In this document: positions 28,000-37,379 of the stretch, one piece after another
How positions within the stretch are numbered: position 1 is the stretch's first letter
Layout: every line of letters starts with the position of its first letter
From: Oscillospiraceae bacterium
GTDB taxonomy: Bacteria > Bacillota > Clostridia > Oscillospirales > Oscillospiraceae
NCBI GenBank assembly: GCA_015067975.1
Contig: SVLK01000002.1
Location: 62,001 to 126,000 of the forward strand
Length of the DNA: 64,000 nucleotides
Direction of reading: 5' to 3'
The notes under the pieces: generated by a model
Told to the model about the DNA's origin: nothing
What the model saw: only the letters and a program-made list of their open reading frames with translations
Databases searched by the model: none
Translations under genes and position numbers: made by a program

Positions 28000-28028
28000 T
28001 TGAATTAAGGAATTACTTGCTGTATAAT
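28000..28028 (+). promoter_or_regulatory. Promoter of the polysaccharide locus
   Basis: TTGAAT (28000-28005), 17-bp spacer, TATAAT (28023-28028). It lies upstream of a roughly 108-nt leader before the first gene of the locus. Confidence 0.75.
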
Positions 28029-28034
28029 TAATTA

Positions 28035-28142
28035 GTTAAAATGGTTGGATTGTGCCCGGAAGAAAAACGGGTAAAATCCGACTGCATTTTGCTGCATGCA
28101 AACGCATGCCAATTCCGCGGCAGACAGCCGAAAGGAGCCTGT
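28035..28142 (+). other. Structured 5' leader of the polysaccharide operon
   Basis: Two potential stem-loops: GGAT(28047)/CCCG(28055) with CGGG(28068)/ATCC(28076), and GCATGC at 28094-28099 and 28104-28109 around an AAAC loop. No known riboswitch core was recognised and no T-run follows. Its regulatory role is unproven. Confidence 0.35.
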
Positions 28143-29819
28143 ATGTTTTCCAAGCTGAAGAAGAAATTTTCCGTCTCCCGTTCTGCGGTGCTGGCTGTGG
28201 CCATCACGGCGGTGTTCCTGCTGGGGCTGGAGCTGTTCTGGGGACTTTCCTTTGCTGAGAACGATGATACAGGTATGGGAAAAACGGCCCAGGCCGGCGG
28301 TATCTGGATGTATGCCAGCAATGTGATCGCCAGGGGATTGTATCTGCTCTACCGCGTGTTTCCTGCCGTTCCCTGGTTCACCGTCTACAATGTGGCGGTT
28401 GTGTTTATCTCCGTCTGTGTGATCCTATGGTTCTTTCTAGATAAAAAAGACGGATTGCATCTGGCGGATCTGCCGGTAGTGGGTGTGATTCTTGTAATGG
28501 TGGCGCCCATGGTGCTCTCCATTACCTTTACTACCAACAGTCTGCTGTGCGGAGCTGCGGCCACCATGATGCTGCTGCGCGGCAAGGACGGCAAGCGACG
28601 CTATTTGGTGCTCTCGTTGCTGTTGCTGTTGGTCAGCGCCATGGTGCGCCCGTCCACCTTTGTGGCGGTGCTGCCCTTCTACGGTCTGACGGCGCTGTAT
28701 CTCTACTACCGCAAGGCGGATTGGAAGAAGCTGGCCGCTGTGGTGCTGGTGGTGGCGGCGATTTTCCTGCTCAACGGTGTCATCGAGCCTGCCTACCGGA
28801 AATCTGCCACCGTGGTAGAGGGTAAATCCACAGAAATCGGCCGCTATCTGAGCAACTACATGGACTATCCCTCTTGCACCTACAAAGAAAATCCAGATCT
28901 ATATCAGAGTGTGGGTTGGGACGAGGCGCTGTACACCATGGTACATAGCTGGTTCTTTATGGACGAGCGCGTGACCGTTGATGCACTGCAGACTTTGATC
29001 AACACACCTCTTGCGGCAGGACCGAGTACCGTATCCGGCGGTAGCGATGCCCGGGGATTTGGGGATTTCCTTATTTCGGCGATTGAATCTCTGCTGGAAA
29101 ACCGCACCATCTTCTCTGCGCTGCTTCTTGATGCGCTGTTGGCACTGCTGGCTTTGCTGACGCTGCGCAAGCGTAAGGCCGGTGTGATGGACTATCTCTT
29201 CTGGCTGGCGGTGATCGGTCTGATGGGTGCAGAGCTCTTCTACCTGCTGCTCAAGGGCCGTCTGGTGGAGCGCGCGCTGCTGTGTGCTGCCCTCCCGGCG
29301 CTGTTTTTACTGCTGGCCATGACGGATGGCGAGGAAAAGCACTCCGTCCGTCTGGCGGTGGGGGCTGTTGTCTGCGTGGGTCTGGTGGTCTTTATGTGGA
29401 ACACCATGTTCAATGCCGCTGTGCGCCACGACAGAGTGCTGTCCAACCGCAGCGCTGAGGCGGTGGAGGTGTACTGCACCGAGCATGCCGATGCCCTGTT
29501 TATCTATGATAATGCCTTGGTCGATGACTACCGTCTGAAGCCGGCGGAGGTGCTGCCGCCCGTGACCAATCAGCTGTTCTGGGGCGGTACCGGCTACCAG
29601 AGTGTTGGATTCTACAAAATCATCTCGCAGTTCGGCTACGATGAGTTCTATGCGCAGAACTTCTTCGATGACAATGTGTATCTGCTCAGCCGTGAAAATG
29701 ATCTGGCCAACAGTAATTTCTGGAAGTATATGCTCACCCTTGACAGTTCTGCCACTTTTGAAGTGGAGGCACAGCTGTCCGGTGTGTATGTCTATGCGTT
29801 CCATCGCTCGGCACAATAA
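28143..29819 (+). CDS. Polytopic membrane protein of the polysaccharide locus
   Basis: 558 residues from ATG 28143 (AAAGGAG upstream; earlier in-frame codons lack a ribosome site). About ten membrane helices lie between residues 15 and 420, followed by a soluble domain of about 140 residues outside the membrane. An acidic pair in the first loop (SFAENDDTGMG) is placed as in GT-C fold glycosyltransferases, which take lipid-linked sugar donors. It is related in layout, not closely in sequence, to the next gene. I do not recognise a named family. A glycosyltransferase, polymerase or modification enzyme of the surface polymer is the best inference. Confidence 0.75.
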   Translation: MFSKLKKKFSVSRSAVLAVAITAVFLLGLELFWGLSFAENDDTGMGKTAQAGGIWMYASNVIARGLYLLYRVFPAVPWFTVYNVAVVFISVCVILWFFLDKKDGLHLADLPVVGVILVMVAPMVLSITFTTNSLLCGAAATMMLLRGKDGKRRYLVLSLLLLLVSAMVRPSTFVAVLPFYGLTALYLYYRKADWKKLAAVVLVVAAIFLLNGVIEPAYRKSATVVEGKSTEIGRYLSNYMDYPSCTYKENPDLYQSVGWDEALYTMVHSWFFMDERVTVDALQTLINTPLAAGPSTVSGGSDARGFGDFLISAIESLLENRTIFSALLLDALLALLALLTLRKRKAGVMDYLFWLAVIGLMGAELFYLLLKGRLVERALLCAALPALFLLLAMTDGEEKHSVRLAVGAVVCVGLVVFMWNTMFNAAVRHDRVLSNRSAEAVEVYCTEHADALFIYDNALVDDYRLKPAEVLPPVTNQLFWGGTGYQSVGFYKIISQFGYDEFYAQNFFDDNVYLLSRENDLANSNFWKYMLTLDSSATFEVEAQLSGVYVYAFHRSAQ

Positions 29820-29837
29820 GCAACAAAGGAGGCCGCT

Positions 29838-31661
29838 ATGCAGCGTGATCGCTCAATGCGCGAAAAAATGAAGATGCGCGGTGCGTCCCGTCAGGAGCGG
29901 CTTGTGCTGTGTCTTTGCGGTCTGTTGGTGATGCTGACCTATGCGCGTGCCTTTTTTGGCACGGAGATCACCGATGAGGCTTATTACATTTCCGATGCGC
30001 TGGCCATGGTGCAGGGAAACATCCCCTTTGCTTACAACAATTTTTCCTACGGCACCGGATCTGCCTTTTTGCTGATTCCGCAGGTGTTTCTCTATGACCT
30101 GTTGGTGCCCGATCACCACGGATTGGTGCTCTTTACGCGGCTGAGCTTTGTCACCTTCCGCATGGTGGTTTTGTTCCTTGTTTACCGCACGCTGCAAAAG
30201 CATACCAAGCGCTCCTCTGCGCTGCTGGCAGTGTGTATGATGATTCCCTATTATACCGGCGAGATCGACAACTATAGCTACAACACGATTCCTATGGTGC
30301 TGTGCCTGCTGGTGGGTGTGTGGCTTTGCGACACCGTGGAGCACGGCGGCCGGTATGGCGCGGTAAAACTGGTTCTGTGCGGCTTTTTAAGCGGTATTGC
30401 CGTGTTTGCCCATCCGGGCTACGCTCTGGCGGTACTTCTGTTTCTTGCGCTCCTCATTTGCCGCAGTGTGGGGAAAAACCGCATCTCCCACACGGCTCTT
30501 TATGCACTGGGCGGTATTCTGGAGGTTCTTGTGGTGATGACCGGTGTGGTCATCCAAAGCGACTGGCAAACGCTGCTGCGCGGACTGGATCTGATGTTCT
30601 TCCACCCGTATCCCACCGGTTCTCTGTCTTCCATATCCGATTCCAACAAGCTGCTGGTGCTGGCCCTGTTGGCGGTGGGGATCGTGTGCTGCTGTACAGT
30701 AGCATATTTCATCGGCAAAAAGTGGTATGCTGCGCGCCTGCGTAAAGCAGGGAAAAATCCGGAGCCACGGCATACCGAAAGCTTTGGTGCAGCTTTTTCC
30801 ATCGGCGCGGCGGTGTTGTTTCTTTTGCTTTTACTGCTGCTTACCCGAGGCATGACTTCTTTGTACCTTTTGGGTCTGTTGGCTTCGTTGGCTGCAGTTA
30901 TGCTGCTGTTTTGCAGACGGCTGCGCCGGCCGCTGCTGTACTATGTGGGGCTCTATCCGGTTCTCTTTTCCCTTGGCTGCGTCTTTTTGGTGGACAGCAG
31001 CGACTCTCTGGCCCGATTCGTTGCAGCTGTTCCTGCGCTGCTGCCGGTGCTTCTTCTCCTGCTGGAGCAGGACGACCGATGGACAAAGCGCTGCACTGCG
31101 CTGGGAATGCTGGCTTGCACGTTGCTGATGGTCTGCACAAACTATGTCTATGTGTATCGAGATGAACCGATCACGCAGCTGAACACCCGGGTGGAAAGCG
31201 GTGTCTATCAGGGTCTCTATACCACGGCCCTGCGCGCGGAGGCGCTGCCCCAGCTGGAAGGGTATCTGAACCAATCGGTAAACAGCGGAGAGTATGTGGC
31301 TTTCCGCGACAACGTACCCTGCGGTTATCTGATGCTGCACGATGCCCGGCCTCTGGACATGGCCACGTGGGACTGCCTGCAGTATTCCTATGGCCGCAAC
31401 CAGCCTGCCGCACTTTACGACTATTATATGCGGCGGCAGGCGATCCCGCAGAAAATTATTTATGTGGACTACGGACGGGATGAGCACCTGTCTGCAGATG
31501 ACCCCGATTTCCTTTACAACAATTTTGTCAATACCTACTACGAACAAACGGAGGATGTCGCACTAAACGATTTGTTCCGACGCGTGGTGGTTTATGAATA
31601 TAGCGGAGGGTTCGATGGAGATTTTCAGTATTGGATCGATGCGAGCCGGATGCTTTCGTAA
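29838..31661 (+). CDS. GT-C-like polytopic membrane glycosyltransferase
   Basis: 607 residues, 18 nt after the previous gene with AAAGGAGG before the ATG. It has roughly eleven to twelve membrane helices. The first extracytoplasmic loop carries TEITDEAYY with adjacent acidic residues, the usual catalytic position of GT-C enzymes, followed by SYGTGSAFLLIPQ. The C-terminal 160 residues are soluble and probably face outside. Probable role: transfer of a sugar from a polyprenyl-linked donor during surface-polymer assembly. The acceptor is unknown. Confidence 0.75.
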   Translation: MQRDRSMREKMKMRGASRQERLVLCLCGLLVMLTYARAFFGTEITDEAYYISDALAMVQGNIPFAYNNFSYGTGSAFLLIPQVFLYDLLVPDHHGLVLFTRLSFVTFRMVVLFLVYRTLQKHTKRSSALLAVCMMIPYYTGEIDNYSYNTIPMVLCLLVGVWLCDTVEHGGRYGAVKLVLCGFLSGIAVFAHPGYALAVLLFLALLICRSVGKNRISHTALYALGGILEVLVVMTGVVIQSDWQTLLRGLDLMFFHPYPTGSLSSISDSNKLLVLALLAVGIVCCCTVAYFIGKKWYAARLRKAGKNPEPRHTESFGAAFSIGAAVLFLLLLLLLTRGMTSLYLLGLLASLAAVMLLFCRRLRRPLLYYVGLYPVLFSLGCVFLVDSSDSLARFVAAVPALLPVLLLLLEQDDRWTKRCTALGMLACTLLMVCTNYVYVYRDEPITQLNTRVESGVYQGLYTTALRAEALPQLEGYLNQSVNSGEYVAFRDNVPCGYLMLHDARPLDMATWDCLQYSYGRNQPAALYDYYMRRQAIPQKIIYVDYGRDEHLSADDPDFLYNNFVNTYYEQTEDVALNDLFRRVVVYEYSGGFDGDFQYWIDASRMLS

Positions 31662-31711
31662 AACTTGGAAATAGCGTATAAAAATATAATAAAAAGATAG
31701 AGGAGAGCATG

Positions 31712-32911
31712 ATGTCCAAAATACTTGTGATTGCCGGCGGCGACTGGCAGATCGAACTGATCAAAAAGGCTAAGGCCATGGGCCACTATGTTATTTGCTC
31801 CAACCTGTATGAGAATTCCCCGGCTTTTCCCTATGCCGATGCGTGCGAAGTGGCCAATGTGCTGGATAAGGAAACCAACCTTGCCATTGCAAAAAAACAT
31901 AGGCCCGATGCCGTTATCTCCGACCAGAGCGACATCGCGGTGCCCACGGTGGCTTACCTGAACGAGCAGCTGGGCCTGCGCGGAATCGGCACCAAGCTGG
32001 CTGCGCTCTTCACCGATAAATCCGCCCAGCGCGAATTTTGCAAGGAGCATGGAATCACCTCCCCCGACTTCAAAGTTTGCCGCACGGCGGAAGATGCGAT
32101 TCCCCTGCTGGAGAAGTACGGCAAAATCATTATCAAGCCGTTGGACAGCCAGTCCAGCCGCGGCGTGTATCCCATCGAAACGCTGGAGCAGCTGTATGAG
32201 AAGGTGGAGGATACTCTTTCTTACTGCAATACCCGCAAGGAGTATCTGGCAGAGGAGTTCATCGAGGGTGATGAGTTCACCATCGACGGTCTGGTGATCA
32301 ACGGTCATCACTATCCGTTGTGCATTTCCGTCAAGGAGATGTATCCCCAGAATCCCAGCATCTCCCGGACCCAGTCCTATGCTTACCATTCTGCTGTACA
32401 TGATTATGATCTGCTGCGTGCAGAGAATAAGGCCCTCATCGAGGCGACCGGCTTGCCCATGGGTCTGACACATACGGAGTATCGCTATCATAACGGCAAG
32501 TTCTATCTGCAGGAGATGGGCGCCCGCGGCGGCGGCAGCAACCTGTCCGGAAAAATTGTGCCGTACATGTCCGATGTGGACAACTATGAGTATCTGATCA
32601 AGGAAGCTTTGGGAGAGAGCGTGGATGAAGACGCGGTAAAGAACCATGTGTTCTCTGAAGAAAAGTACGTGGTCATGCGCTTTTTCGACTTCGGCGAAGG
32701 GGTTGTTGAGCGCGTGGAGGGTCTGGACTTCCTGCGCAACCACCCCATGATGCTGGACTATCAGCTGCAGGTGAAGCCCGGCGATGTGCTGGAAAAGCCC
32801 AAGTACGGTCGTCTGCGCCCCGGCCATTTCATTATCGGAGGTCTGGGTGCTGACGCGGTGAAGGCAGAAGCTGAAAAGATTCTGGATGCTGTCAAAGTAT
32901 TTTTTAAGTAA
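31712..32911 (+). CDS. ATP-grasp domain protein
   Basis: 399 residues. Tandem ATGs occur at 31709 and 31712; GAGGAG at 31700-31705 favours 31712. An N-terminal pre-ATP-grasp domain (KILVIAGGDWQ) is followed by ATP-grasp elements: IIKPLDSQSSRGVYP, EEFIEGDEFTIDG, and the metal-binding E-M-G-A-R-G-G-G-S-N segment. These enzymes form amide or similar bonds through an acyl-phosphate. In a polysaccharide cluster this suggests ligating an amino acid or carboxylate to a sugar precursor, although the substrate pair is unknown. Confidence 0.88.
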   Translation: MSKILVIAGGDWQIELIKKAKAMGHYVICSNLYENSPAFPYADACEVANVLDKETNLAIAKKHRPDAVISDQSDIAVPTVAYLNEQLGLRGIGTKLAALFTDKSAQREFCKEHGITSPDFKVCRTAEDAIPLLEKYGKIIIKPLDSQSSRGVYPIETLEQLYEKVEDTLSYCNTRKEYLAEEFIEGDEFTIDGLVINGHHYPLCISVKEMYPQNPSISRTQSYAYHSAVHDYDLLRAENKALIEATGLPMGLTHTEYRYHNGKFYLQEMGARGGGSNLSGKIVPYMSDVDNYEYLIKEALGESVDEDAVKNHVFSEEKYVVMRFFDFGEGVVERVEGLDFLRNHPMMLDYQLQVKPGDVLEKPKYGRLRPGHFIIGGLGADAVKAEAEKILDAVKVFFK

Positions 32912-32939
32912 TGTTTGTATGTCAATAAGGGGCACGACT

Positions 32940-33965
32940 ATGAGTAAGAGAGAAAAGATCAGCTTTGTTATTCCTTGCTATAACTCCACCAAAACCATCG
33001 GTGCCGTGGTGGAAGAAATCAAGACCGTGATGAGCACCGATATGGCCCGGTTTGACTATGAGATCATTCTGGTCAACGACGGATCTCCCGACGGCACCAC
33101 CTTTGATGCCATTACCGAGATCGTCAAGCGTGAGAGCTGCGTCAAAGGTGTTAACCTCTCGCGCAACTTTGGTCAACCCTCGGCAGTGATGGCTGCACTG
33201 AACAAGTCTACCGGTGACTATGTGGTTTGCGGTGACGACGACGGTCAGACTCCGTTTGTTGAGCTGCCCAAGCTGTTTGCCAAGATCGAAGAGGGCTACG
33301 ACCTGGTGGAGGCTAAGTATGCCGTCCGCGAAAAGCGCTCGCTGTTCCGCCGTTTCGGAACGCTGCTCAACGAGGGTATGGCCACGTGGCTGATCGCAAA
33401 GCCCAAGGGGCTGGAGCTGACAACTTACTGGGTGGTCAGACGCTATGTGGTCAACGAAATGATCGCCTATCCCAACCCCTATCCCTATCTGGGCGGACTA
33501 ATGCTGCGTACGACCCAGAAGGCATGCAATGTGGATGTGAGCCACCGCGAGCGTTTGTCCGGCAAGTCCGGCTATAGCCTGAAGAAGATGATCGAACTCT
33601 GGCTCAATGGATTCACCTCGTTCTCCGTCAAGCCGCTGCGCGTGATGTCGGTGCTCGGCATCATCATCGCTGCCCTCGGTTTTCTGTTCGGTATGTTTGT
33701 GATCGTGCAGAAGCTGCTCGATCCCACCATTGATGCCGGCTACAGCTCCATCATGGCCGTGATGCTGTTTATGTTTGGCGCGGTCTTCTTCTTTATGGGA
33801 CTCATCGGCGAATATGTGGGACGCATTTACATCTCTTTGAACAAAGCGCCGCAGTTTGTCATTAAGGAATTCATTGAACACGATACGATGAGAGGGGAAG
33901 CACAGGATGACGAGAACGAAGAAGGAGTACGGCGGATTTCTTCCGTTGGAGCTGAATCCCGGTAA
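32940..33965 (+). CDS. Family 2 glycosyltransferase with C-terminal membrane helices (DPM1/ArnC-like)
   Basis: 341 residues from ATG 32940 (AAGGGG 8 nt upstream). The GT-A domain has SFVIPCYNSTKTI, the EIILVNDGSPDGT motif and a D-D-D metal site (VCGDDDGQTP). Two C-terminal membrane helices (about 235-300) are typical of enzymes that make polyprenyl-phosphate sugars for the GT-C enzymes encoded upstream. Its 3' end overlaps the next gene by 59 nt, an unusually long overlap that implies translational coupling. Confidence 0.92.
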   Translation: MSKREKISFVIPCYNSTKTIGAVVEEIKTVMSTDMARFDYEIILVNDGSPDGTTFDAITEIVKRESCVKGVNLSRNFGQPSAVMAALNKSTGDYVVCGDDDGQTPFVELPKLFAKIEEGYDLVEAKYAVREKRSLFRRFGTLLNEGMATWLIAKPKGLELTTYWVVRRYVVNEMIAYPNPYPYLGGLMLRTTQKACNVDVSHRERLSGKSGYSLKKMIELWLNGFTSFSVKPLRVMSVLGIIIAALGFLFGMFVIVQKLLDPTIDAGYSSIMAVMLFMFGAVFFFMGLIGEYVGRIYISLNKAPQFVIKEFIEHDTMRGEAQDDENEEGVRRISSVGAESR

Positions 33966-34899
33966 AGAGTGGTTTGCAACCTATGAGCCGTCTTTGATGC
34001 GCTTCAATTCTGTGAAGGCATCGCTGATCTGCCTTTTGGAGCAGTTCCGGCCCAAACGGATTTGCCTGCCGTACTATTACTGCCCCACCACCATTGCTGC
34101 CATCAAACATACCGGCACCGAGGTGACGTGGTATCACATCGGCGAGGATCTGCTGGGACGGGATATTCCCGATGAGCCGGACACGATGGTGCTGCTGGTG
34201 AACTATTTCGGCGTGCTGGACGAGGCATTGACCTCCATGGCACAAACCTTCTGCCGTGCCCGCGTGATCCTTGACCATGCCCATTCCTTCTTCTGCCCTC
34301 CGCTGCAGAAAGAGAATGTGTACAGCACCTATTCGGCCAAGAAGTTTTTCGGTATTCCCGACGGTGCTTATCTGGTGGGTGAGGTGAACCGTGCAGCGGA
34401 ACAGGCGCCTTCCTTTATGGCGGCCCATGCCCAGTATCTGCTGACCGCCTATGAAGAGGGTACCAATGCCGCCTACGGCCTGAAGAAGCAGGTGGACGGC
34501 GCCATTGCCGGAAACTATGCGCCGATGTCTGTTCTGGCGGCAGGACTTTTACAAAATGTGGACTATGATCGCGTCTGCCGCCGCCGCAAAGAGAATTTCT
34601 CCTTGTTCCATCGGGCTTTTGCCGATGTAAATGCACTGCAGCTGCCCGACAGCTGTGCCGCATATCACTATCCGCTGCTGCTCAATGATATGGGTGAATA
34701 TGTGAAGAAGCGGCTGGTGCAGGATAAGATTTACGTTCCCACTTTGTGGAACGGACAGGAACTGCACCTCTACGGAACAGAATTTGAAAAAGGATTGACC
34801 CGAAATACCGCATTTCTGCCTGTTGACCAGCGATATGATGAGGCGGATGTGCAATACATGATAGAAAAAATAAAGGAGTATATGAATGAATATTCTTGA
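33907..34899 (+). CDS. DegT/DnrJ-like PLP-dependent aminotransferase fold protein
   Basis: 330 residues. ATG 33907 lies inside the end of the GT2 gene (59-nt overlap), with GAGGGGA before it. The large-domain pattern of DegT enzymes is present: PYYYCPTTIAAIKHTG, then VLLVNYFGVLDEA, ILDHAHSF with the PLP-contact Asp, and TYSAKKFFGIPDGAYLVG containing the candidate Schiff-base Lys. It is short for the family (usually 360-400). Probable role: amination of a nucleotide-linked keto sugar. It overlaps the aldolase gene by 14 nt. Confidence 0.75.
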   Translation: MTRTKKEYGGFLPLELNPGKEWFATYEPSLMRFNSVKASLICLLEQFRPKRICLPYYYCPTTIAAIKHTGTEVTWYHIGEDLLGRDIPDEPDTMVLLVNYFGVLDEALTSMAQTFCRARVILDHAHSFFCPPLQKENVYSTYSAKKFFGIPDGAYLVGEVNRAAEQAPSFMAAHAQYLLTAYEEGTNAAYGLKKQVDGAIAGNYAPMSVLAAGLLQNVDYDRVCRRRKENFSLFHRAFADVNALQLPDSCAAYHYPLLLNDMGEYVKKRLVQDKIYVPTLWNGQELHLYGTEFEKGLTRNTAFLPVDQRYDEADVQYMIEKIKEYMNEYS

Positions 34900-35929
34900 C
34901 GCAACTGTCAGAGATGGCAGCTACGCAATTGATTTTAAGTTCAGCTGCAAAGACGTGCGCGATCTGGTTTCCCGTGCGGAGCGCATTGGACTGAAATATA
35001 TCGAAGTCGGCCACGGTCAGGGCCTGAACGCCAGCTCCCACGAGCACGGCATTGCACTGCAGACCGATGTAGAGTACATGCGCGCAGCCAAAGAAGTGGT
35101 GAAGGAGGCAAAACTGGGCTTTTTCTGCATCCCCGGTATCGCCCGTCTGGAAGACATCACCACCGCCAAGGAGAATGGTATCGATTTCCTGCGCATGGGT
35201 GTCAATGCCCAGGAGTATCCCAAGGTAAAGCCCTATGTGGAGAAGGCCAAGGCCGAGGGACTGCAGGTGTTTGTAAACTTTATGAAGAGCTACACCGTCA
35301 CCCCCGAGGAGCTGGCCGAGGCTGCTGTCACGGTGCAGGGGTGGGGCGCTGAGTGCGTGTATATCGTGGACTCCGCCGGTTGTATGACCTCTCAGGAGAT
35401 CGGTCAGTACATCGATGCCATTCGCAGCAAGTGTGATGTGGCCATCGGCTTCCACGGCCACAATAATCTGGGTCTGGCAGTGGAAAACACGGTGTACTGC
35501 TATGAGCGCGGCATCGAGTTTATCGACTGCTCCTTCCAGGGGCTGGGCCGCAGCGCCGGTAATGCCTCCCTGGAGCAAGTCATCATGGTGCTGGACAAGA
35601 AGGGCTATGATCTGGGCTTCGATATCCCCAAGGTGCTGGAATACGGCTATGCCGGTCTGCGCCACATCGCCGGTGATCGCCTGCTCAATCCGCTGGACTA
35701 CATCTGCGGCTATGCCGGTTTCCACAGCGGATTCCTGAAGTCCATCTACCGCTGCTCTATGGAAAAGAATGTGGATCCCCTGCGTCTGATCCTGGCCTAC
35801 AGCAAGCGCAACCGCACCAGCATGAACTACGAGGAGCTGTGCGCCGTGGCCGATACGCTGCCGGTTGACCCCGATGACAATCCCTATCCCTTCCGCGCCT
35901 ATTTCTCGGAGATTTATAATGAGTCGTAA
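34886..35929 (+). CDS. DRE-TIM aldolase (4-hydroxy-2-oxovalerate aldolase / HMGL-like)
   Basis: 347 residues. Metal-site signatures of the DRE-TIM family are intact: LDATVRDGSY at the start and GFHGHNNLGLA, with the HxH ligands, near residue 190. The family makes or breaks carbon-carbon bonds using pyruvate- or acyl-CoA-type enolates. The usual N-terminal HTLR-D is D-A-T-V-R-D here. Found inside a polysaccharide operon between an aminotransferase and a flippase, it may build the carbon skeleton of a 2-keto acid sugar instead of serving aromatic catabolism. It overlaps the flippase gene by 11 nt. Confidence 0.87.
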   Translation: MNILDATVRDGSYAIDFKFSCKDVRDLVSRAERIGLKYIEVGHGQGLNASSHEHGIALQTDVEYMRAAKEVVKEAKLGFFCIPGIARLEDITTAKENGIDFLRMGVNAQEYPKVKPYVEKAKAEGLQVFVNFMKSYTVTPEELAEAAVTVQGWGAECVYIVDSAGCMTSQEIGQYIDAIRSKCDVAIGFHGHNNLGLAVENTVYCYERGIEFIDCSFQGLGRSAGNASLEQVIMVLDKKGYDLGFDIPKVLEYGYAGLRHIAGDRLLNPLDYICGYAGFHSGFLKSIYRCSMEKNVDPLRLILAYSKRNRTSMNYEELCAVADTLPVDPDDNPYPFRAYFSEIYNES

Positions 35930-37334
35930 GTTAAATCCGCTGGCTAAGGCTTCGGCGCTGTACCTGATCTCGACAATTATTGGTCAGGGTATTACCTTCC
36001 TGGGCATGATGGTATTCACGCGCTTGATGAGCCAGACTGATTACGGTATTTACAGTACCTACTATGCCTATGTGTCCATTCTGGTAGTATTTGTGGGCGC
36101 CAACCTGTATGTGCCTCTGAATAATGCTTATATTGACCATGCAGACCGTGTGCATGCTTACCGTAAGTCGGTGCTGATGCTCTCTACACTGATCATGGGC
36201 GGCATTGCGTTGGTGGCGCTGGTGATCCGGGGCTGGTTGTTCCCGGAACTGACCCCCTATCTGATCATTGTGGGCATTCTCCATGCCTACGGTTTCTTCA
36301 TTGTCAACTACCGCATGTATTCGGCCAACATGGAGACCGACTATAAGAAGAAGTCGGCACTGCTGATTTGGCCTTATGTGCTGCAGTTTGGCTTCGGCCT
36401 TGTCTTTGTGCTGCTGTTCCCGGAAATGAGCTTCCCTGCCAGAGCAACGGGCAGCTCGTTGGGCTTGATTTCCTGCGGCGCCATCGCCTACATCGAGATG
36501 ATGCGCAGCGAAGGTAAGCTGTTTGTCGCGACCGACTGGAAGTATGCGCTGAAGATCTCTGTTCCATCCATGGCTATGTCCGTGTCCTATATGCTGATGC
36601 AGCAGTGCGACAAGGCTATGATTACCGAAATGTGCAGCGCTGATGACACGGCGGTGTATTCGGTGCTGTACTATTTGGGCTATGCGCTGATTGTTGTCAA
36701 CCAGGCGGTGGGTGCTGTGCGCGAAGCATGGGTGTACCGCCAACTGGGCAAAGGAAAGCTGGAGGGTGTTAAGCCTCTGCAGAAGTGGTATCTGTTTTTG
36801 ATGGCTGTGCTGGCTACCGGCGTGCTGATGCTGGCTCCGGAAGTGATTCGACTGTTGGTGCCGGAGAACTACTGGGAGTACGGCTATGTTGCACCTTTTG
36901 TGACAGCAGCATGCATGATGGTGCTGTACGGATTCTATATGGAAATCGCAGGTTTCTATAAGCGCAATACGCAAATCTCCATCTGCGTGATGACCGCCGC
37001 GGCCATCAATATCGGTTTGAATGTGGTGCTGATCCCCATCCTCGGTGCTGTTGTGGCGGCCTATACCACGGTGGTGGCTTACGCAGTGCTGATGGTGTTG
37101 TCCTACCTGATCGTGCGAAAGGAAGCCAAGGGCGCCTATTCTCTGTGGGTTTTCCTGGCCTTCGGCGTGTACATCTGCTGCGCCGGCGGCATCTATGTCA
37201 CTTTCTGTGAGCGTATCTTGGTACGCTACGCAATTTTTGGCGTGATCCTGCTGGGTGCTATGACTTTTGCGTTTATAAAGAGAAATGTCTGGATCCCCAT
37301 GCTGATCAAACGCGGCAGCAGCGCGGAAGCGTGA
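35919..37334 (+). CDS. Oligosaccharide flippase (Wzx-like, MOP superfamily)
   Basis: 471 residues from ATG 35919 (GGAG at 35908-35911; it overlaps the aldolase stop by 11 nt). About fourteen membrane helices cover the whole chain. The N-terminus has KASALYLISTIIGQGITFLG and FTRLMSQTDYGIYSTYY, typical of polysaccharide exporters. It should move lipid-linked repeat units from the cytoplasmic to the outer face of the membrane. Its presence marks the region as a Wzx-type surface-polymer locus. Confidence 0.9.
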   Translation: MSRKLNPLAKASALYLISTIIGQGITFLGMMVFTRLMSQTDYGIYSTYYAYVSILVVFVGANLYVPLNNAYIDHADRVHAYRKSVLMLSTLIMGGIALVALVIRGWLFPELTPYLIIVGILHAYGFFIVNYRMYSANMETDYKKKSALLIWPYVLQFGFGLVFVLLFPEMSFPARATGSSLGLISCGAIAYIEMMRSEGKLFVATDWKYALKISVPSMAMSVSYMLMQQCDKAMITEMCSADDTAVYSVLYYLGYALIVVNQAVGAVREAWVYRQLGKGKLEGVKPLQKWYLFLMAVLATGVLMLAPEVIRLLVPENYWEYGYVAPFVTAACMMVLYGFYMEIAGFYKRNTQISICVMTAAAINIGLNVVLIPILGAVVAAYTTVVAYAVLMVLSYLIVRKEAKGAYSLWVFLAFGVYICCAGGIYVTFCERILVRYAIFGVILLGAMTFAFIKRNVWIPMLIKRGSSAEA

Positions 37335-37379
37335 GATTCACGACAGACGAAATGATAAATGGTTGGGAGGTTTCGTTTT

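Noticed and set aside
28035-28142. Known riboswitch (c-di-GMP or similar) in the leader
   Set aside because: None of the conserved core sequences could be matched.
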